Under the pieces are notes generated by a model. That model saw only the letters and a program-made list of their open reading frames with translations, was not told the origin of the DNA and did not search any database. Of a stretch of 64,000 bases of DNA, positions 11,012 through 21,578 are shown in pieces (the stretch's first letter is position 1; each line of letters begins with the position of its first letter). The position numbers were made by a program, and so were the translations under genes. Origin of the DNA: Haemaphysalis longicornis (taxonomy: Eukaryota; Arthropoda; Arachnida; Ixodida; Ixodidae); assembly GCA_013339765.2 (NCBI GenBank), contig CM023449.1, forward strand, positions 226,917,712-226,981,711, read 5' to 3'.

Positions 11012-12082
11012 TCAGGCGTTCGGGCGGTTCCACATGGGAGTTTGCTGGTACCGTGGCGCTTGGCGGCGACGGCGGCAGTAGCGAGAAATGTGGCCCTCAA
11101 AACCACAGTTGTAGCAGACGGGAAGGTCACGCTCACGGGGAGGGAAGGATCTCTCGTAGACGCCATCAAAACGGCGATCATAAGCCGGGCGCTGAGGACG
11201 CTGGTCGTAAGTTGGACGTTGAGGGCGCCGAGAGAACTGCTGGACATCGTGACTGTAGCGTGGTGAATCCCAATTGTCGAGGCGCTGCGGGCTTTCATTG
11301 CGAGGCGTATAGCTCGGATCACGGAACTGAGCACTCGAAGGCGAGAGGCTATTGGCCTGTACATCTTGCAGCACATAACTTTCGTGAACGTGCAAGCCGT
11401 CAGTATAGCGCCGAGGCTCTTGGTGTCGCAGCAACTCCTCGCGGACGATGCGCCGGATAGTTTCAGCGAAGTCCGGTGGTGGGGTCACATCAACGCTTGC
11501 CACAGTAGTTACATTAGCCAAGCGACCGAACTTTGGCGTAATACGACGCTTCTTCAACGCCTCGAAGGTGCGACAGTGCTGGACAACGTCTGACGCCGAT
11601 TCCAACTTTTCACGCCCTATTAAAAAGTTGTAGACGTCTTCAGCGATCCCCTTTAATAAGTGACCCACTTTATCGTCCTCAGACATTTGCGGGTCGACGA
11701 GTCTGCAGAGCTTTAGCACCTCTTCAATGTAGGTGGTGCATGTCTCACCTGGGACTTGGGCGCGATGCAGCAACGTCTGTTCAGCCTGCTTCTTCTTTCC
11801 GACGGAGTCGCCAAAGCGGGCTGAAATTTCTTCGACGAAACGGTCCCAGGTTGTAAGCTTGCTTTCGTTGTTCTCGAACCAGGTCAGGGCAGTCTCATCT
11901 AGCGAGAACACGACGTTCGAGAGTTGTGCAGCGGTATCCCAGCGGTTGTACCGGCTCACTCGCCGATAGTGCGTCAGCCATTCCTCAACGTCCTCATCGG
12001 CGTTCCCAGTAAACATGCGGGGCTCTCGCGGGGGATGCCAGCCAGGCGTGGGGGCCGGTGCAGTGTTCCCACCTTGAGGCAT
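11012..12082 (-). CDS. gag: Gag polyprotein of Ty3/Gypsy element
   Basis: A 356-residue open frame beginning at an ATG (MPQGGNTAPAP) about 90 bp inside the 5' LTR. Residues of about 25-190 match the retrotransposon gag capsid type (DEDVEEWLTHYRRV, FSLDETALTWFE, WDRFVEEISARF, HRAQVPGETCTTYIEEVL). A basic, Arg/Pro/Tyr/Gln-rich tract follows. A single CCHC zinc knuckle (CYNCGFEGHISRYC) sits near residue 325, consistent with RNA packaging. No frameshift or stop is seen, which fits the young LTRs. It might still supply capsid protein, although the rest of the element is deleted. A host-domesticated role is not indicated. Confidence 0.9.
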   Translation of the reverse strand: MPQGGNTAPAPTPGWHPPREPRMFTGNADEDVEEWLTHYRRVSRYNRWDTAAQLSNVVFSLDETALTWFENNESKLTTWDRFVEEISARFGDSVGKKKQAEQTLLHRAQVPGETCTTYIEEVLKLCRLVDPQMSEDDKVGHLLKGIAEDVYNFLIGREKLESASDVVQHCRTFEALKKRRITPKFGRLANVTTVASVDVTPPPDFAETIRRIVREELLRHQEPRRYTDGLHVHESYVLQDVQANSLSPSSAQFRDPSYTPRNESPQRLDNWDSPRYSHDVQQFSRRPQRPTYDQRPQRPAYDRRFDGVYERSFPPRERDLPVCYNCGFEGHISRYCRRRRQAPRYQQTPMWNRPNA

Positions 12083-12173
12083 CGTAGGAGACAGCGGTGG
12101 CAGACCCGCGACACGTCGGCTGCGGCGGAAATCCTGGAGGCCCGACGTGGCGTACCCAGCACCTCCACCAAAC

Positions 12174-12371
12174 TGTTATGAGATGGATTTATTTACAGTG
12201 AGGTCGGACGGTGTAGGACGAGCGCAGATGGTAGAGCGGTCCGTGAATGATGGTGCCAAGCCGGAGTGCCACCTCGTTCTTCTCTTCTTCCAATCAGCTT
12301 GCTCAGATGGTTGACCGTTGAAATGTCATAAACGCATCCGCGAATATACGGCACTGATGGTGTGCGTAACA
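12174..12371 (-). repeat. 5' LTR of Ty3/Gypsy element
   Basis: 198-bp twin of 9858-10055, followed on its internal side by the probable primer binding site (plus-strand acctccacca at about 12160-12170). The tRNA species was not identified. Confidence 0.92.
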
Positions 12372-12482
12372 ATATCTTGAAAAAAGTTTGTGATGCTCCT
12401 TTGTTTCAGACATTGCAAGCGAAATACTTCCTTTAAGCGGTTTCCAATGCATTTATGGCATTTTTGTCGTTGCCATAGGCAC

Positions 12483-13186
12483 TGTTGCGACCGGGAGGGG
12501 GCACCCGATCTGTTCTCCGTGGCCTCCAACATACGATGGGTAGCGTGTATGGTGCGAGCGGCCAGCCGGTGTTGCAGCCGTGAAGAAGTCCAAAGCAGTA
12601 GGGTAACGTAACTGTTTACTTCATAGCGAGAGGTGAGCCGAAGCCAAAAAAACATACAATGCACTGACGGGCAAGGTTACAATACAGGACACGAGCAGAG
12701 CGACCGCATGGATTCGCTGCTCAGACAGGAATGATTATCAGCGTTTGTGCTGCTTCTATTTATACCCAAAAAACGCCCCCAAGAGTAACACGCCACGAAC
12801 ATCACAGACACCCACACGCTCTTTCCATAGTTCGTGAGTCATCCATAGCTTCGTCCCACGTGGTGTCCGAGAGGGGGGGAGAGAGTGTCCTTGAAAGGTG
12901 AGGGGTCGCGCTATCGAAGGTTTGATCGCGCCGATAGCAAAACGTCTGAGCCGGGGATGTCAAGGCGGGACGCACCGACGCGCAGGTGCCTGAAGGGTGT
13001 GGCGAACGTCGTGAAGCATGCTTGGCCGTGCCGCTGGCAGCCGCCGTAGGCGCGTTGCAAGCGAGGTGACTGACCCGGCATGGCGAGACACGAAAGTACG
13101 ATTCACCGACATGCGGGCGCACGTGGTCGATTCCCACGTGGTGGCTGATGCGGGAAAATACGGCGTCGTTTGGCCAATTCGTAACA
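12483..13186 (-). mobile_element. Solo LTR
   Basis: 704 bp with plus-strand termini tgttgcgacc...ttcgtaaca, flanked by a GCAC duplication (12479-12482 and 13187-13190). Read on the minus strand it carries gggtataaatagaagcagc, a TATA box about where an LTR promoter should be. No second LTR or internal region is nearby, as expected after recombination between two LTRs. The open frame across it on the minus strand (12802-13290) has no recognised domain and overruns the LTR, so it is not called. Confidence 0.75.
12754..12768 (-). promoter_or_regulatory. TATA box of the solo LTR
   Basis: Minus strand gggtataaatag, inside the solo LTR. It could still drive minus-strand transcription leftward. Confidence 0.55.
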
Positions 13187-13190
13187 GCAC

Positions 13191-13690
13191 CGAAGATACG
13201 ATGTAGGAGGTCAACCGCATCGACTGCCTGAGAATACGTTGACACGTCAAGCGTGTGTGTGCATGGAGACCAAGGTGTCTTCGTAGTCACTTGTGTCTGT
13301 GTTCATTGACATCTACGAGATCATTGGTCAGCTCCCCTATTGTGACTCCATAGGGAAAAAGAGGGAAACCACCTAGCAACGCTTCTCACTGCTGTGACTT
13401 GCCCGCCCGCCCTGCTCCGCCGGCTGAGTGAAGAGGATGGCTCGCTCGGCCACGAGGTCGAAGTGGGAATTTTCAAACAGCCCCGCCGAACTAGCGTCGA
13501 ACTCCGCAGAAATCTTCATGCACCGTGGTCGGGTATTTTTTTTTAGGGGGGGGAGGGGAGAGGAGGCTAATATAGTTTATCATATTCACTGACAGGTCAA
13601 TTTTACTTCGTTACAATGAGGTTTCAAATGCATGGTTTTTCTATAAAGATTTCAAGGGGAATTTTATTTAAGACATTATATTCATCATTC
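13191..13690. other. Non-coding interval with G/A tract
   Basis: A G-rich tract lies at about 13540-13566. Otherwise nothing is recognisable. Confidence 0.4.
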
Positions 13691-13704
13691 CACTATACCT
13701 TGTT

Positions 13705-13943
13705 GACCCGCCGCGGTGGCTCAGTGGCTAAGGCGTTGCGCTGCTGAGCACGAGGTCGCGGGTTCGATTCCCGGCCGCCGCGGCCGCTTTTCTGATGGAG
13801 GCGAAGAGCAAAAAACGCCCGTGTGTACGAGATTTCTGCGCACGTTAAAGATCCCCAGGTGGTCAAAATTAATCCGGAGCCCTCCACTACGGCGCGCCTC
13901 ATCGCCTGCGTTGCGTCGGCGCGTTAAACCCTACAATCATCAT
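13705..13943 (+). mobile_element. tRNA-derived SINE, full length (Ruka-like)
   Basis: The head is tRNA-like: gccgcggtggctcagtggct (A box tggctcagtgg) and gggttcgattcccgg (B box) in a 70-nt cloverleaf-length stretch. Then come a non-tRNA body with ttaaagatccccaggtggtc and a short aatcatcat tail. It is flanked by a 14-bp duplication, cactataccttgtt (13691-13704 and 13944-13957). SINEs of this type are known from hard ticks (Ruka, from memory). It depends on LINE enzymes for movement and on RNA polymerase III for transcription. Confidence 0.88.
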
Positions 13944-13957
13944 CACTATACCTTGTT

Positions 13958-14595
13958 ACGTTATGTCGAGGTTTGAGTGTGACAATTTAACACAACGATT
14001 GCTATGTTTCTCCATCATTATGCCAAAGCCCCATGCATACAAAAGGAAGGTCTGACAGGCAACACCAAACCCATTACTCAACTCTTCCAAAATCCCCATT
14101 GGTCACATGGAGAGATCAACATTTACTGTTACTGTCTGTTGGACAGTAACACTGCACTAGCGTGACATTGCAATGACCTACCCTAGCTATCTTTAGCATA
14201 ATCTCATTTCCAATTAACACAGTCACGGAATTTTTACAAGCTACTATGTGCCTTCAGCTTCATTAGTTCATTGTCTCTCATAAACTATCCATCAAACATT
14301 GGCTCCCTCGCAGATTCCCTTTAAACCATTCAGGATCTTCGAAAATGTTCCTAAACCAATCCTCTCATCCACCAGATCATTACTCAAACTGACCTCCTCC
14401 AACAAATTGGTACAACCATTTGCATCCACTGGTTACCGGGACACGAGGACACCTGCACTGGGAATATTAAGAAGGCTGGACACAATCCAGCAAAAAAAAG
14501 AGTTTAAACAAGCCTCACCCCTGAACTGATTTTCATCGAAGAGGTTCCTCCCACATTACGTCCAGCCCTGCAGCTCGTCTCATCCACTACAATTA
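13958..14595. other. Non-coding interval
   Basis: Nothing supportable is seen. Confidence 0.35.
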
Positions 14596-14599
14596 TTAA

Positions 14600-15740
14600 A
14601 GGAGCCATGAAGAGAAAACACAAGTTTGGTTCATTCAAAAGATTGTCTCGTTAGAATCATACTGACACCACTTTTAACGTAAACTTCGCTCAAATAAGCT
14701 ACATAATTACGAAAAACGGGAATGGTCATGCGACCCACCAGCTCATTTCCCGCAACAGAACCTATGTCGTCACATGAGCTAAGCTCTGCGATTGGCGGAG
14801 GCTGGCAGAAGCAGACGCAAATTAGGTAGAACTTACAAACTAGACGAACGAGCGATTTGCGCTTAAATTTAGGGCACATTCTTTACAAAGCAATAAGAAT
14901 GATGGGACAAACAGTGGAAGTTACGAAAGCACATGTAAACATAGAAGTACTGATGCGTTCTGCTGTTCGTACTGCGCACAGCATGCTTGGTTTCGCTGCA
15001 CAGCACTACGGGGCTTGGGGTTGTCTCAGACGACACTGGCCGATTGACGCAAGCAACGGTGTCTTACGTGACCCCATTTGTCGAGCGAGCACTGTTTCAG
15101 GGAACGAATATTTTCTCCCAGAACAAAAACAAGCCAGGTTTAAATGCGGGCAAAAACAAACCAAACGCTTGCCACGGTATGGTGGCGCCATCTTGGTTAC
15201 GGAACGTAAAGAAACGCGGGAACAAACCAACACCGCTGTACAGGGTGGAGACAACCTTTGAACGGTCCCGTGCCGCCGCAATTGGGCCAACGGGCTCAAC
15301 GCGTTTTCTTTTCGTTTCCCACGAGACCTAGCAACGCGAAACAGACAATATGATTCAAACTTCTTCAGTAAACCGCGTTGCGGCGATACTTTTAGCGCGG
15401 TTTTGACACAATGACTTGCTTCGGCAGCGAGCGAGCAACCGAAAATGGCGGCGCCAGCGTATACGTGTCTCTACCCTGTACGGCGGATGCGTGAATGAAG
15501 GTACTCTAGGCTGCAGAGCGGTCAGTGATGTCACAGAGTCACACAGGCTGCAGAGTCGGTTTCAGTGATGTCACTTGGGACCACGAAAACGCACGATTAG
15601 CGGGAAAATCAAAATTTTAACCTAAATTGTTTAATTTCTCAGTGAATAAAGCACGTTTGTATCCGGACAAGCGCTGGGGGCACTATAAAACACGAAATCT
15701 TTCGAATAAAACCAACTTGCATTTTCTCTTCATGGCTCCT
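14600..15740. mobile_element. TTAA-flanked inverted-repeat DNA element
   Basis: 1141 bp bounded by TTAA at 14596-14599 and 15741-15744. The ends are inverted repeats of about 48 bp: aggagccatgaagagaaaa starts the left end and the same sequence, reverse complemented, ends the right. No transposase frame is recognised, so it is non-autonomous. TTAA targets are typical of piggyBac elements, but these termini were not matched to that family. A related partial copy is at 26976-27300. Confidence 0.75.
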
Positions 15741-16224
15741 TTAAGGAAACCGAAAAGCAACATTACCCAGCCGTCCCCTTTCAGGATTTCTATCAGGCAC
15801 CCATGCTCTGGGGAGATTTTTGTTAATAAGTGTATTGCAAGCACAGCCTACACTCTTGAGACTCTTGGTTCTAAATCCTAACGAGTACAACCCATTGAAG
15901 CTTCGGTAATTTGCGCACTTCGCAAGGAAGAAAACAGCCACCGAAGCCAGAGTTTTTAAGAATAAGGTGCTAGTTCACCAAGACATGCCACCGAATGTGG
16001 AAACTAGCTAGAGTCAGGAGGTCCACAAAAACACTGGTTTCATTTGTTCTCGCAAGATCCAGCTGCAGGATGGACTTGGTATCAACCAGAGCCGTACAGG
16101 GCTTCGCATTCTTAAATTTCTGCCTAGCCATTTTCCCATGGCCTGAGTGTGTAGAAATTTCTATTCATCATGTTGGTTTGCTTTGGGGATCTCTCCTTGT
16201 GCCGTCCAGCATTGAGCGCCCGAC

Positions 16225-16700
16225 CTGGGAATCATCATCATCATCTACAGCCTACTTAGGTCCACTGCAGGACAACGGTGCTTCCTATTGATCATCACCC
16301 GCTCCTGTCTGCGTGGTTAGAGTCCATTATATGCTTCTGAATTGCCTTATTTTGTCCCTTCATCGAGTTTATGGCATCCTCTTCTTTGAGACTCGCTCAA
16401 TACCTGGGTGGCCACACGGTTGCTGTTTTCATCTCACTACATGGCCAGCTGCAAGTCAATTTCTTTTTCCTAATATGAACTATGTTAGTTTTCTATCGGG
16501 TTTGCTCCTTTATCAGAGAGCTTGTTTCCGTGCTGAAGTGTTACTACTGTCCTTGTTACTCGCAAATACAAACATTTTTCCCTTTGGTTCCCCAACCAGC
16601 TTCATTTGTCAGTTCCTGTTTTGCATTGTTCAACACAGAGAAACTTATCCTAACTACCCCCGTAAAGTATATTCTCGCCACTTAGTAGAAATATTAACCA
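16225..16700 (-). mobile_element. Decayed LINE 3' end, copy in block I
   Basis: On the plus strand it starts with (atc)n-ctacagcctacttaggtcc and then actgcaggacaacgg. I recognise this as the reverse complement of a LINE tail common in tick genomes, the last codons giving a ...LQWT-like ending. No intact frame remains. The equivalent copy at 35655-36050 is at the same place in the duplicated block, so it was inserted before the duplication. Confidence 0.5.
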
Positions 16701-17477
16701 TGTAATCAACTGCATCAAAAAGGAAAGAAGACCCCTGCCCATTTTTCTTTTTTCACTATAGCGGCTCAGTTTCTCCAATACCTTCGCCAATGAGGGAAGC
16801 AAACGTCAGATGGCAGTTGGCATCAGTTTGGCTCTCTGTTTCTCCATTCTCTGAATGTTTCGTAAAATTGCCTGTACAAGGAGCACGCGGGACAAGCACT
16901 GGATGTCACCTGTTGCTTACCAACAAGGCACAATCATAGTGGGGAATTACATAACAGACATACCACAGAACAGCATTTCCACATGAATGAATCGTGACAT
17001 ACCGCAATGCCCCTTCTAAGTGGGTGTGGTTCCTTAAGTCGGTCTGTCAGAGCTACAGCTCATGTTCAAGTACGCACTCTATAGCTAGTGGGCCAGCCCT
17101 TGTCACAAGCCACTTGCGACCAACACAAGGTGCCAACTGCCTGCCACAGGTCTCACCCACAATCCCACTTTTCTACATTAGCAAGGGGCAATTGTCACCT
17201 AGTTAGCGAGCGGCCATGATGCTGACAATAAATTAGGGAGGAAATTTTCACTCAGAGCCAGGTTTCATTCCACGGATTTATAAATGGTCTCTCTTTACAA
17301 GACCCCAAACTCTTGGCACGCCGTGTACAGTGCTTTGCTTGAGTCGTAACAATTGTTAGAGGCCTCTTGCTCTCTTTTGATCATGCTGGGCGAGTGTTCG
17401 CATACACGATGATTGTGCTCTTTCTTCTCGCGCGCTTTCCTCTGGAAGTGCTGAGTGAAGGTCTCGGGGCACAAGCA
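16701..17477. other. Downstream flank of zinc-finger cassette U1
   Basis: Shares blocks with 36200-36785, 23880-24420 and 43990-44480 (for example gacaagcactgga, then gccacaggtc, then gagccaggt-tcattcc). It is probably 3' UTR and downstream DNA of the minus-strand cassettes. No poly(A) signal was confidently placed. Confidence 0.5.
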
Positions 17478-17806
17478 TCAGCGGAAGGGCCTCTTGTCTG
17501 TGTGGGTGCGCAAATGTCTGACCAACGTGTTCTTCGTGGCAAAGGTCCCACGGCACAGGTGGCAGCAGAAGGGGCGGCGCTCACCCGTGTGGATGCGCAG
17601 GTGGGTGTCAAGGTGGCCCTTCTGCACAAAGGCGTTGCCGCAGTGGCTGCACTGGTAGGGGCGCTCGCCAGTATGGATGCGCTGGTGGACCTTCAGGAGG
17701 CTTGGCCGCGATGCAGTGAAACTGCACTGCTGGCAGCAAAACAGCCGACGACCCGGGCGCTGGCTGTGCTGCACCCTGTGGCCACCACGTGAGGAGGGGG
17801 AAGGGC
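17478..17806 (-). pseudogene. C2H2 zinc-finger terminal exon U1, four-finger type, stop in finger 4
   Basis: Cys2His2 fingers bind DNA in the nucleus, and this exon supplies the DNA-binding end of such a protein. It starts after a clear acceptor (cctccctgttgcag) with one nucleotide of a split Gly codon carried over. A short linker with GGH comes first, then fingers CQQCSFTA..., CSHCGNAFVQ... and CHLCRGTFAT..., each with CX2CX12HX3H spacing. The linker before finger 3 has an extra Arg (TGERRPF). After THTDKRPFR the first Cys codon of finger 4 is TGA (17478-17480) where the paralogue U5 has TGC. Beyond it a finger-4 remnant reads on, with its first His also changed to Arg. It could still act as a three-finger protein, so pseudogene status is likely but not certain. 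Confidence 0.75.
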
Positions 17807-18359
17807 CTGCAACAGGGAGGAAAGAGACGATTGAGAGCCCTTTCACAAATGAACGCAGTGACAGCGAGGAAGGAGATGAAAGAACCAGCGTGGGCATCTC
17901 TATTGGTGCATTGCAAGCTGCTCGGCACAAGCCTAATGGGCCTGGGCGTTTCCAAGCAATGCAGACGAGCCCTCCTTTTTCTTGCTGGCTCGGCAGTCTT
18001 GCTCAGGAGGATTGTGGTACTTAGCAATCGAGGCTTGTTCAAGAACAGTTCAGTGCTCTCGCACAAAAAAAAAAAAGGCCTCCTCTGTTACCAAACTCTG
18101 TGATAGAAGCATGCTAAGCTCATGCCTATTTTGGCGAGCCACAGAAGTAGTAATCAGTGTCATTCTTTCACCGAACATTTGCATCAACTGATTCGGCGAT
18201 GCTAGGCGGCTGTACCGGTACATGCGAACAGTGCTTACGAAGATCAAGTAGAGGTACAGACCAGTTGGATGTGCCCCACGGGGGGACACATACATGCACG
18301 CGTAGTGACCCACAAAGGGGAATCGGCCAAATCTTACTAAAATGGCTGATAGAATGAAT
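17807..18359 (-). other. Conserved intron upstream of cassette U1
   Basis: Homologous to the DNA upstream of the other cassettes (24774-25300, 27831-28150, 37205-37640, 42874-43100, 46489-46780, 57929-58200). A cctccttttt-cttgctgg-ctc(g/a)gcag block about 150-200 bp from each acceptor is kept. It may hold splicing signals. Confidence 0.5.
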
Positions 18360-20870
18360 ACTCTACACCCTCTTTTAACCAGTTACTGGCAAATTCAATC
18401 AACAATGACTTCACCCTATACTGGTACCAACAACCTGCTTTCCTGGACATAAGCAGCAGGCTACATGCTGCACGCCAGGTATTGTTAACTCATTCGCACT
18501 TAAGCAGACTGTTCTGGAGCCCACTTGAGAAAAATCACGATTTACTTTCAACAAATGAACCAGATAAAGTTCCGCCCATGGCAGCTAGCCACGGTAGAAC
18601 ACAAAGGTTGTCTGTCCAGTGAACTGAAAAAGTAAATAAGTATATTATTTTTAGTAAACAAAAGTAGCTAAACTGAACTGAATTTATCTAGGCTCTATTT
18701 GTGGCTGAATGTTAAGTTTCCTCCACATAATTAAATATTTGACAGTACAGCAAACATTTGGTGACCCCACCAACTACCACAATGACGTTATAGTAGTAGT
18801 CTGCAGTGTGTTTTTGTGCTATGCCAGCCTTCAACATTGTTACTTTTTCGTTGTTTATTATTTACTTGTTAGTTCAAAAGCATTATTTGATGCGGCAAGT
18901 AAAAAATCTGGCAGTGTCGTGGCCAAGAGATAGCTTACAACACAATCGATGGATGGCCACAAAAAAAATAAAAAAGGCCAACACCTCAAAGAACCAAAAA
19001 AAAAAACTGGTTACTGACACTCAGATTGACACTAAATTTCTCTCAGAGAAGCTTTCATACACAAAGGAAAGTAATTGAGTTTAAAAAAATTGGGAACTTT
19101 TTTGGTCTGGTTTATCGAACCCAGGGTGTCTGGAATGCGAGAGTTGAAATTTCTGTTAGACATGTAATGACGCTACATCAGTTATTAAGCACACTAATCA
19201 CAGAAGTAGCAATTAGCAAATAACCAAGTGCATTTCTGCAAAATTTCTGCTTTTTTGGTACGGAATAGTGGCACGTACCATTCAGTGAAACCTGCAATCA
19301 TACAGCGCTATCCCAACAAATGGTGTGTGAGCAGTGTAACAGCGTAAACACGGTAAAAGAAAAAAGTCACATAAAGGGTGATGATGCACTTAGAGAACGT
19401 GTTTGACAATCTGACAGTAGTGCTTTCACATTCACCGCATCATAAAAATGTTCTCATAACTTTGTGTTTGTCAGAGCACAGGTATAGTACACATCCTAGC
19501 AATCCGTTATATTTATCCCTCACAACTTCTCACTCTGTTGTCAAGCACACTGACAGCAATTCGGCCGGCAAGGATGGTATGAGGAAAACAGCTCTTTTGA
19601 ACACTTTTCTTACTAAAAACATGACTAAATCGACCAGACAAAGTGAAAACATGCCTTATTCATTCAGAAATTTAATGCTGGTAAGGTGGTTAGACGGTAG
19701 GCAATGTTTACAACTTTAGTGCTTCGTTAAGCTCTACGATATTAAAGACAGTAGCAGCTGGCAATGGCCAAGGCAGGTGAAATGGCTGCTGCTGCACTTG
19801 ATTACTACTTCGTTGTCTCCAAGACACTTGTGGCATTGTCACAGAACTTCGAGTTACAAAATAATGATCATGAAATTGCACAACCGTCACATCTCTTCTC
19901 CACTTGTATCGAAAAGGCAATCAATGGTTACCCGCAGTCACCTGCACCAAATTCTGACGAGCTTACAGCAGTTATTTTTAATTAAATGGTGACATTAAGC
20001 TGCAAAAGCAACCTTCTTTGTGTCCTTCCAAGTCCTTCCGACTTCACTGAACCTCCCTAAGCTATTTAATGTGTCTACCTGTCAGAATGACCAATGCTGC
20101 CTTAAGAATAACAAAACAGAACTATTTCTTTCTCGAATCCTCCCAAGAATTCAGGATCCCAGCAAAGCAAACAACTAACCAACTGGGAATTTTACTGGCT
20201 CTAATGCAGTTTTAAACAACAGGAGGCTCGAGACACATGGCTAACAAAGTGTGCAAGTGAATGGAATCATTTCAGTCATTGCATGCCATCACATGTCGGG
20301 CAGCACAACATGGCCCAGCATTGTTGCTACGTTGCTGGAGTCACAAAAAGTATCACACAATAAGAGTGTACTCACTCAATTCGACCAACTCTTTCAAACT
20401 TTCTAAGCAAGTTTGCATGAGCTTATTGTGAGCTGTTCCTGTTTGAGCCTCCATGCCAAACTTTGACATGCACGCATCCTGCTAATAAAAAAACCGCCGT
20501 TTTTCACGCGAAGTTTGTGTTGACTGACTTGCGCTAGTGGCGACGTTCACCTAAACCCCGCTTGGAGATTCGTCTCCTTTCCTTTTTGCCCGCAGCTGTT
20601 GCTCCTCATTTGCAGCTGGCCTGCGAGTGCGCACCAGATCACGCCACAATGGCATGCACTGTGAGTGTCATTGTGCAAAACCCAGCTCCTTAGGATTCCC
20701 TTCTCTCCATTCTTGGCCGCAGCTAGCGCGTGCACACTATGCGTGACGCATGATGCCACATCGGCAATTCGGAAAAGGTGCACCAGCAAGTTCACCTGTC
20801 GGTTCCGGCATGGGCAGGCTGCGCTTGGTTCGCTCCGCCATGCGTTCAGGTAAAGCTCAGTGAAAGGAAA
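18360..20870. repeat. Spacer A, copy 2
   Basis: Collinear with 6520-9836 and 37640-42060. It has none of the insertions that mark those copies (SINE at 7.65 kb, 1-kb element at 39.6 kb). The last 310 bp (20540-20850) are the conserved exon-like block ending gcgttcag-gtaaagc. No coding frame is supported. Confidence 0.75.
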
Positions 20871-21311
20871 TGGTTTTGCTGTGGCTGGTCAATAGCTTTG
20901 AGTTTCGACTGTCGCAGAAGGGATTCATTTCCACTGGAGGTCAATTGCCTTGCGGGAACCCGTTTTTGAAAGAAAGGGGTTTGTTGGTCTAATGCCAACA
21001 GCGTGTTTCCCACTTTGGTGGTTCTTTGCTGCTGGGAAGTATGCTTTCCTCAGACAGATTGTCAACCAACTGTTTTTAGGCCACTGCCGAGTGTTCACCA
21101 CTTCTTTGCGGTTTTTCCCCACATGGAATTGGCCTTCACACTGCGCAAAGATCATGAGAAAAGACTTGCTCCTCTCCAATCACGTTGCGTTGCACACACT
21201 CAGCTGGGCCCTTCGCCTCTCCTCCGGCTGCATGCACGACTGGCAGTGGCCGTGTGCCTCTTCGTGAGTCCTCTGAAAGACATGGTGTGCTAAGACCATG
21301 AGACAGAAGAG

Positions 21312-21578
21312 TCAATGGAGAGAACGGCCAGCACTGTGGGTGCGCACAGGGATGTCCAGGCCTATCTTCTGGGTGAAAGCCCTGGGGCACAGGTGTTCCT
21401 TCCGCTTGAAGGCCTTGGCGCAGTAGCTGTACTGACGGGGGGCGCTCGCCAGTGTGCGTGCGCCAGTGCCTTTTCAGTTTGCTAGGGGACAGTGTCCCGT
21501 AGCTGCACTGCTGGCAAAGAAGCAGCTGACAACACAGTGGGGGCACGTGCTGCACCACGTGGCCATTTGGGGATGGAC
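21312..21578 (-). pseudogene. C2H2 zinc-finger terminal exon U2, degenerate
   Basis: The acceptor (ctcactcttgcag) and split Gly codon match the other cassettes, and the linker has SPNGHVVQH. Finger 1 (CQQCSYGTLSPSKLKRHWRTH) is intact. Directly after TGERP an extra C in a C run shifts the frame. If the shift is ignored, finger 2 has lost its first Cys (Tyr instead) and the rest of finger 2 plus the start of finger 3 is deleted, joining ...KEHL to CPRAFTQK. One finger-3 His is Pro. The tail still resembles the SAGRSLH-stop ending of this cassette type, near 21312. A working DNA-binding exon is unlikely. Confidence 0.75.

Larger units (their letters stand above)
9858..12371 (-). mobile_element. 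Ty3/Gypsy LTR retrotransposon, internally deleted
   Basis: Complete in its ends. There are two 198-bp LTRs (9858-10055 and 12174-12371) with TG...CA termini, flanked by a 4-bp ATAT duplication (9854-9857 and 12372-12375). In the element's direction the order is 5' LTR (12174-12371), a primer-site-like tggtggaggtgctggg about 3 nt inside, gag, the C-terminal two thirds of integrase, a gggggaaa polypurine tract, and the 3' LTR. Protease, reverse transcriptase, RNase H and the start of integrase are missing, so it cannot move on its own. I saw one base difference between the LTRs (within the gttctcctc/gttcttctc stretch), which suggests a young insertion. It lies at the right edge of spacer A copy 1. 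Confidence 0.92.

Noticed and set aside
10924..11460. Overlapping open frames on both strands in the Gypsy gag region
   Set aside because: They are shadows of the intact gag frame.
12802..13290. Open frame of 162 codons on the minus strand
   Set aside because: It lies mostly inside the solo LTR and crosses its border, and no known protein is resembled.
13715..13790. Possible tRNA gene
   Set aside because: The tRNA-like head continues into a SINE body with tail and target duplication, so it is a retroposon head rather than a gene.
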